Shown: piece after piece, positions 58,411 to 64,000 of the stretch
Numbering within the stretch: the first letter of the stretch is position 1
Layout of the letters: each line of letters begins with the position of its first letter
NCBI GenBank assembly: GCA_038502055.1
Contig: JAXRKN010000025.1
Coordinates: forward strand, 1 to 64,000
Origin: Tanytarsus gracilentus
Lineage: Eukaryota > Arthropoda > Insecta > Diptera > Chironomidae
Direction: 5' to 3'
DNA: 64,000 nt
Notes under the pieces: generated by a model
Databases searched by the model: none
Told to the model about the DNA's origin: nothing
Seen by the model: only the letters and a program-made list of their open reading frames with translations
Made by a program: the position numbers and the translations under genes

Positions 58411-58802
58411 CTTTTTAATACACAAGAAAGTTTTTAGGCGGCACGCCGCCCGTAGTTCTATTTTGTGTAATCAAACAACAACAAAAACACTTGTCTGTAG
58501 AAAAATAAAAATCAAAAATGTCCTGGATATTCATTTTACTGAGTAAAATTTCCTGTCATAACTCTTTCTGAAAAGTTACTTTTTAAAATTTAAGTCGATA
58601 ATTCATTTTGAGCAAAAAATATAAGCAATCTTGACCTAAATTTAAAATTAATAAAATCTTTAAGCCACGCCCAAGCGTGAAAAAGCGTGAAGATGACACT
58701 CTTCTTTAAAATTTCGTTTTAAGCTTCATTTTACAAAACTGGGGCTTTATATATTGATAATTTCACAAAGAGAAATCGTGATGAATTACTTGATGACAAT
58801 GC

Positions 58803-58925
58803 TTATTTTTAGTGTAACCCACGAAGTGGTGTAACACTTATATGCGCCTATTTCCGTCCTCCTCCTCCTCCTCTGTCTTTCCATCGAGATCTCGCTCCTA
58901 GATAATAGAGAATTCTATTTTCCAA
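58803..58925 (-). repeat. Truncated end of TIR family X
   Basis: 'agtgtaaccca' followed by 'cttatatgcgcc', a CCTCCTCCTCCTCCTCTGTC tract and 'catcgagatctcg' matches the left part of the reverse copy at 52291-52400. It degenerates into A-rich sequence from about 58926, where the body of the element would be expected. Confidence 0.6.
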
Positions 58926-58962
58926 AAGAAATAAAAAAATAAATTCATTTTAGAAAAAATAA

Positions 58963-59465
<503 letters not shown>

Positions 59466-62400
59466 TTTTATTTTTTATTTCTCCCGTACACCCGACGATT
59501 AATTTTGAAGTTCAGCTTAAGACAAATTAATAAAAATGCCAAATTTATAAAATCAGTTATATTTTTTTTAATCTTTTACAAAGTTTTGAATTAATTTTTA
59601 AAATAACATTTAAGTTACCAGCATTTTTTATTAGCATTTTTCTGTCCTCTATCGCTATAGTCAGAAGTCAAACAAAGTTCAAGTCAGAAGTCAGAATGTT
59701 AATCAAGTGCAAGCTGGTTTGCGCATGCTAAGAAAAAAAAATAGTGAGAAAGAGTTTCTGAAAAGAGCCTAAGATATCTTACACCCAACTATGTAATAAA
59801 TTAAACTGCCGACAGCCGCAATGAATTTACAGCAACATGTTTTTTATGCCTCAATTGCATTCTGCAATGCATTTTTGACTCTGTTTTTGCACTTTATTCG
59901 AACGAGTGAGTTGAATTTGGGGCATGTTAATTATGAATGGTTCACTTACTCCTGCAAAATGCAATTTTGTTTTTGCTTTTTTGAGAAGATGTTTTTTCTA
60001 ACTTACCGCTATGCACTGCACACGCTTTTTCACATGTTTACAAGAGGTGGAATCTAAAATCAGCAACTAAATAAAATTCATTTTTCTTAAAAAGTTAATT
60101 TCTGATGAGTATTAATTTTTAAGTTTCACACCTTGCAATTTTTTTGTCAGCCCGTTTTTAAAACTAAATTTTAGCTTTTGCCGCAGTCTGCGCTGAGAGA
60201 ACTTTTACTCTTTCTCTTTTTATGAAAAATTGCTCTCCACTTATTTTTAGATGTGATGTGAAAAACGTTAAAGTTGTCACTAATAAATTATCCTCTGTCC
60301 ACACTTGGCAATTTATGAGGCTATTAATTTTCACAAAGAGATTTTCACTGCCAGTGAAGTATTTGTACCTCAAAGCGTTTATATTTGTGTTGCTCTCGAT
60401 GAACGACTATAACTAATTAATGTTTCAATTAATTCTTTTTGCTCATTAAGATATAAATTTTGAGCAATTTATGAATGATGAAAATTGAATTCAATTTTAA
60501 AATTTTATAGATATTTTAAAGTGTCAACAACTTGCACCGTCAGATATCATTAATGAAATTTTCTTGTGTTTTAAATACCTCGCAAGCGTAAGCACAAAAA
60601 ATATTTCTCACGAGCACATGTACAATCGACAAGACAAGTGAGTGAGTGCCATGGACAAGCAGCATGGTAATATAAAATCGCACTCGTGTACCGTAAAAGT
60701 GTCAATGAAGGTTGAAATTGCAAGCTGTTGTTTAATCACAATATCACATCGATGAAAACGACTTTATCAGCACTCATGTGATCAATTAATTGCAATTGGG
60801 ACAATCAATTTATTTCAAAAATAATTTATTCCTATATGTGTTTTCAAAAACATTTCAGAATCATGAGTGTGTATTCCTTAGGATGATTAACTTGCTTTTA
60901 GAAATTTTAAATAGAGTTTTTAATGCACCTCAATTAAAGAGATGTACTCTTTTATATGAACTTATAAGGAAAAGGTATAAATTCAAGGTTTTAAGAAAGT
61001 CCAAATGTCACGTGAAAAGAATTCAAATTTCCAAAAATCTGCGAATATATTTTTCATAGGATGTCACCTCACGAGGCGTGATATGTGCTACTGCTGAAAA
61101 AGTATAAATTATAACCATGGCAGCTGTTTGTGTGCTGTCAAAACTCTTTTTCTTTTCTAAAATTGTTGTTTTAAGTCGGCGAGGAAATGTTTAACATTCG
61201 GGTGAAATTTATGCCCAGTTGACAGAGCTATTCATGTGTTCTTAATTGTGATTTAAAAATTTTATTTCATGATACAGCCGCTCGTATGAATGTTGTTGAG
61301 TGATTAAGTTGAGGAATCATCAACCGCAATATTACCGACTTGTCATAATATTTTTCTTACTCACCTCTTTTTTGAAGTTGAAAAATTCTTTTCATGCGCA
61401 TACATGCCATTTTTATCAAAAATACACTACTCAGTTGCAATAATTCAATAATTTTATATGCTTATTTATTAGTTAATTGGTCTGTAACGCACGCTCACCA
61501 AAATTTTGAGGAATCCTTATTCTTTAATTTTTGCACTTCACTAAAATAACTTTTCCAATACTGATCTCTTGTAAGTGGATTACTCGGCAAAACCCACGTG
61601 TGATATTCGCATTTAACATTTAAGTTCCCTCGATGCGTGCGTAAGCATGGCTTTTAATCATTCTTGAGAAGATATTTAATGACTTAACGAGTAAATTAAT
61701 TCTGTGGTGAAACTAACAGCAATTAATTTTACACTTAAAAGACATTCGGGATTTTAAATTGTTTCGATGTGTTTTAAAATTTAAAATAACTTGAACTAAA
61801 TTTAGTCAATTTTTTGTACAAATCTAAATTTATTTTTAATGCGCGACTGAATGCCATTAATTCCTTTTCCACGCAACAAATTACAAAATCGTTCTCCTCG
61901 GTTGTCTTGTTGTTTTTATTTTGTTGATACTCATACGTGATACTTTACATATTTTCTCAAATTTACGATCATAATTAATGGGAATTATCGCTCACTGAAA
62001 ATATGTGAAATTAATTTTTTTTCAAGCAAAGAAAAGAAATATTTTCATGTCTGTGTGTATAAAAGAGGATTTTAAAATGCCATAAATTCACTTTTTGTGT
62101 GACTTTTTCTGAAAATATTTCAGTCTTGTCAGCACTACCATAAATATTCGGCTTAACTTTCTTTCTCTCACTCATCCAAGGCCTCCGGAGCGGTCGATGA
62201 GAGAAAATCTTAAAATCAACAATAACGGGGCAGCTGACAGTAATAACAGACACTTAATTAACTCAAATAATGTTTCGTTACAAAGTTCATTAAGAATTGG
62301 CTGCTGGTTTGCTGGTTTTTATACATCGAGATATGTCACTTTATGACATAAATTATTTTGTTTATGCGCAAAAACATAAATTTGTCTATTAATGTCATGC

Positions 62401-64000
62401 CATCACAATCTATTGGCTCTAAATTGTCTCTCTTTATAAATGCATACAGATACAGCAAAATGCTGTTATTAAGGTCAGTCAATTGAGTGGATATTCACAC
62501 GTTTTAAAACTACAACTTTTTTTTCCTACCGCTCTTTCTCTATCACCACGATTATCTGATTGCATTTTAAAAAGTTGCACTCTCGGATAACTTAATTCTA
62601 TTTTAATTAAAACTAAAACACTTTCGATAACTAAACTGCGGCATGGCTGACACTCTCAAGCAATTTAAAGATAAATAGAGCTGAATAAAATAGTTAATGC
62701 AACAAGTTAGATTCCATGGTTGGATTAAAAAAATTTGTTGCTCAATCCATTCAAAATTAAAGTCTTGTATTGGCAAATTTACTTAAAGTTAAACTTAAAA
62801 TTATCTCTTTAAAAAATTACGAATTTTTGAAGAATAACACAAGCTAAAATCCTCTATTTAAAAGATGAGAACTTTTTAAACCATTTAAAAACAGAAGTTA
62901 AACTTTAGGAAAATTTATTTTTAAAGTCAAAATAAAAGTGAGATGTGTGTACTAAATTTTTCCTTGAAACATTTTTTCTGATTAGGTATGTGAATTTAAA
63001 GCCTTATGCTGCATTAGTAATGCATTAACTTTTAACTGTTATTACACTCAAATTTTTCCTCTTCCTAGTTTCTGAGAAACGCTACTTTGAATGAACCCCT
63101 GATGAAAAATAGCTTTTTGGAAAACTAATTAAATTAGCTACAAAATGACGTACTACTTGACAAGGATTTTGAATTATCTGATCCGGCCTTACCATACAGG
63201 GCCCAAAGTAAGGTCCTATTTTTTATGCCATCTTCTTTTTCATTTATTTTTCTACTGGTTTTCCGTACGCTAATAATATAAAGGTTTCAAGGAAAATGCC
63301 AGAGCTGAGAACATCAATAATTTGCGGGCCTACACGGGCCTTGGTGGGTCCACCTATATCTATGTTATCAGCCCTTGGGAAGAGGTCAAAAATTAGAAAA
63401 GTCTTTAATCTTGAGGGCTTAAAGAGCCGAATGACATCATAAAACTAATCTCACACACGACACACATTTAATTAAGCAGTTGTTGCAGAATAAACACTAC
63501 TATCGCACCTGAGGGCGATCATGATTTTTACTTTACGACTCCTGATTTGTTGTTATCGGTTGTTGTTCCACTCAACGTATATTATAAAGCACCTCTTAAA
63601 AGAGTGTCGTAATACTCTTGTGCATTGCATGCTTATCAAAATGCATTCATGTTATTACTCTCGGTCGCTCCGGCGTGTCAATAAAAGGTGGAAAATTAAG
63701 CATAAATTTGTACTTAACTCCGACAAGACTGCAAAAGTTTTGCTTTGTCTTCTTCCTTTCACTTTTTTCTCTTATCAAAATCGCATTAATAAACAAGCGC
63801 GAACGAAACATAATGACGGGATATTTGCTGTACTCTTCAATGGCAATGCGATATTATCAGGCAGCAAATGTTGTTTATGTTGTGTTTAAAAGGGTTTATA
63901 TCTGTTGAAGGTGAATCGCTTTAAAAAAACCTCGAAAGGTTGTGCAAAAACTCTCTGCGGTTCTTCAGATTCAAATCGTATTCTTACAAATTCTCTACCA
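59466..64000. other. Gene-free right end of the window
   Basis: No frame here has convincing coding character or splice sites. The largest, 63521-63889 on the plus strand (122 codons), lacks a recognisable domain. A solo family X end lies at about 61550-61605. A short interval at 63180-63420 is richer in G and C, with several GGCC and GGGCC words. Confidence 0.45.

Noticed and set aside
63521..63889. 122-codon plus-strand frame near the window end
   Set aside because: Its Cys, Leu and Tyr come from TGTT/TTAT-rich DNA; an overlapping frame is equally open and nothing is recognisable.

Overview
The window is AT-rich eukaryotic nuclear DNA with short GT-AG introns (several of 60-70 nt), MITE-type repeats and a gene set typical of insects: an arthropod-type SMYD methyltransferase, an orthologue of the insect BTB protein 'serine-enriched protein' (gprs) and a GPR158/179-type receptor. 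A dipteran, probably a nematoceran midge or fly, fits best. This is inferred from protein similarity and base composition; no species-diagnostic marker was seen.

Layout. (1) 1-17087: a segmental tandem duplication. Two ~7.5-7.8 kb units (574-8372 and 8642-16099) each hold a ~300 bp satellite block, a minus-strand gene for a Cys/Asp-rich protein (two exons recognised), a short inverted-repeat transposon and an intronless four-EF-hand protein gene. The first ~570 bases of the window recur after unit 2, so the window probably begins inside a longer array. (2) 17088-28974: gene-poor DNA with one repeat-rich TIR element. (3) 28975-38775: plus-strand gene for a class C orphan receptor of the GPR158/GPR179 type, readable from signal peptide to transmembrane segment 3. 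The rest of its membrane domain was not found in the window. (4) 41746-44789: plus-strand SMYD gene of nine exons, the first tentative. (5) 46741-49121: minus-strand four-exon gene for a prothymosin-like nuclear acidic protein. (6) 50651-54774: plus-strand gprs-like BTB gene of ten exons, including 13-nt and 16-nt microexons. Its second intron carries an array of near-perfect hairpins and a nested pair of TIR elements. (7) 54775-64000: no convincing gene, a ~570-620 bp tandem duplication, and a ~500 bp A-rich tract that is probably an assembly or sequencing artefact.

The genes form no operon-like system. The prothymosin-like and BTB genes are divergent across about 1.5 kb and may share an upstream region. 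The SMYD and prothymosin-like genes converge. The items most worth a second look are the intronic hairpin array, the microexons, the receptor whose second half is missing, and the duplication, whose two halves differ strongly in divergence.
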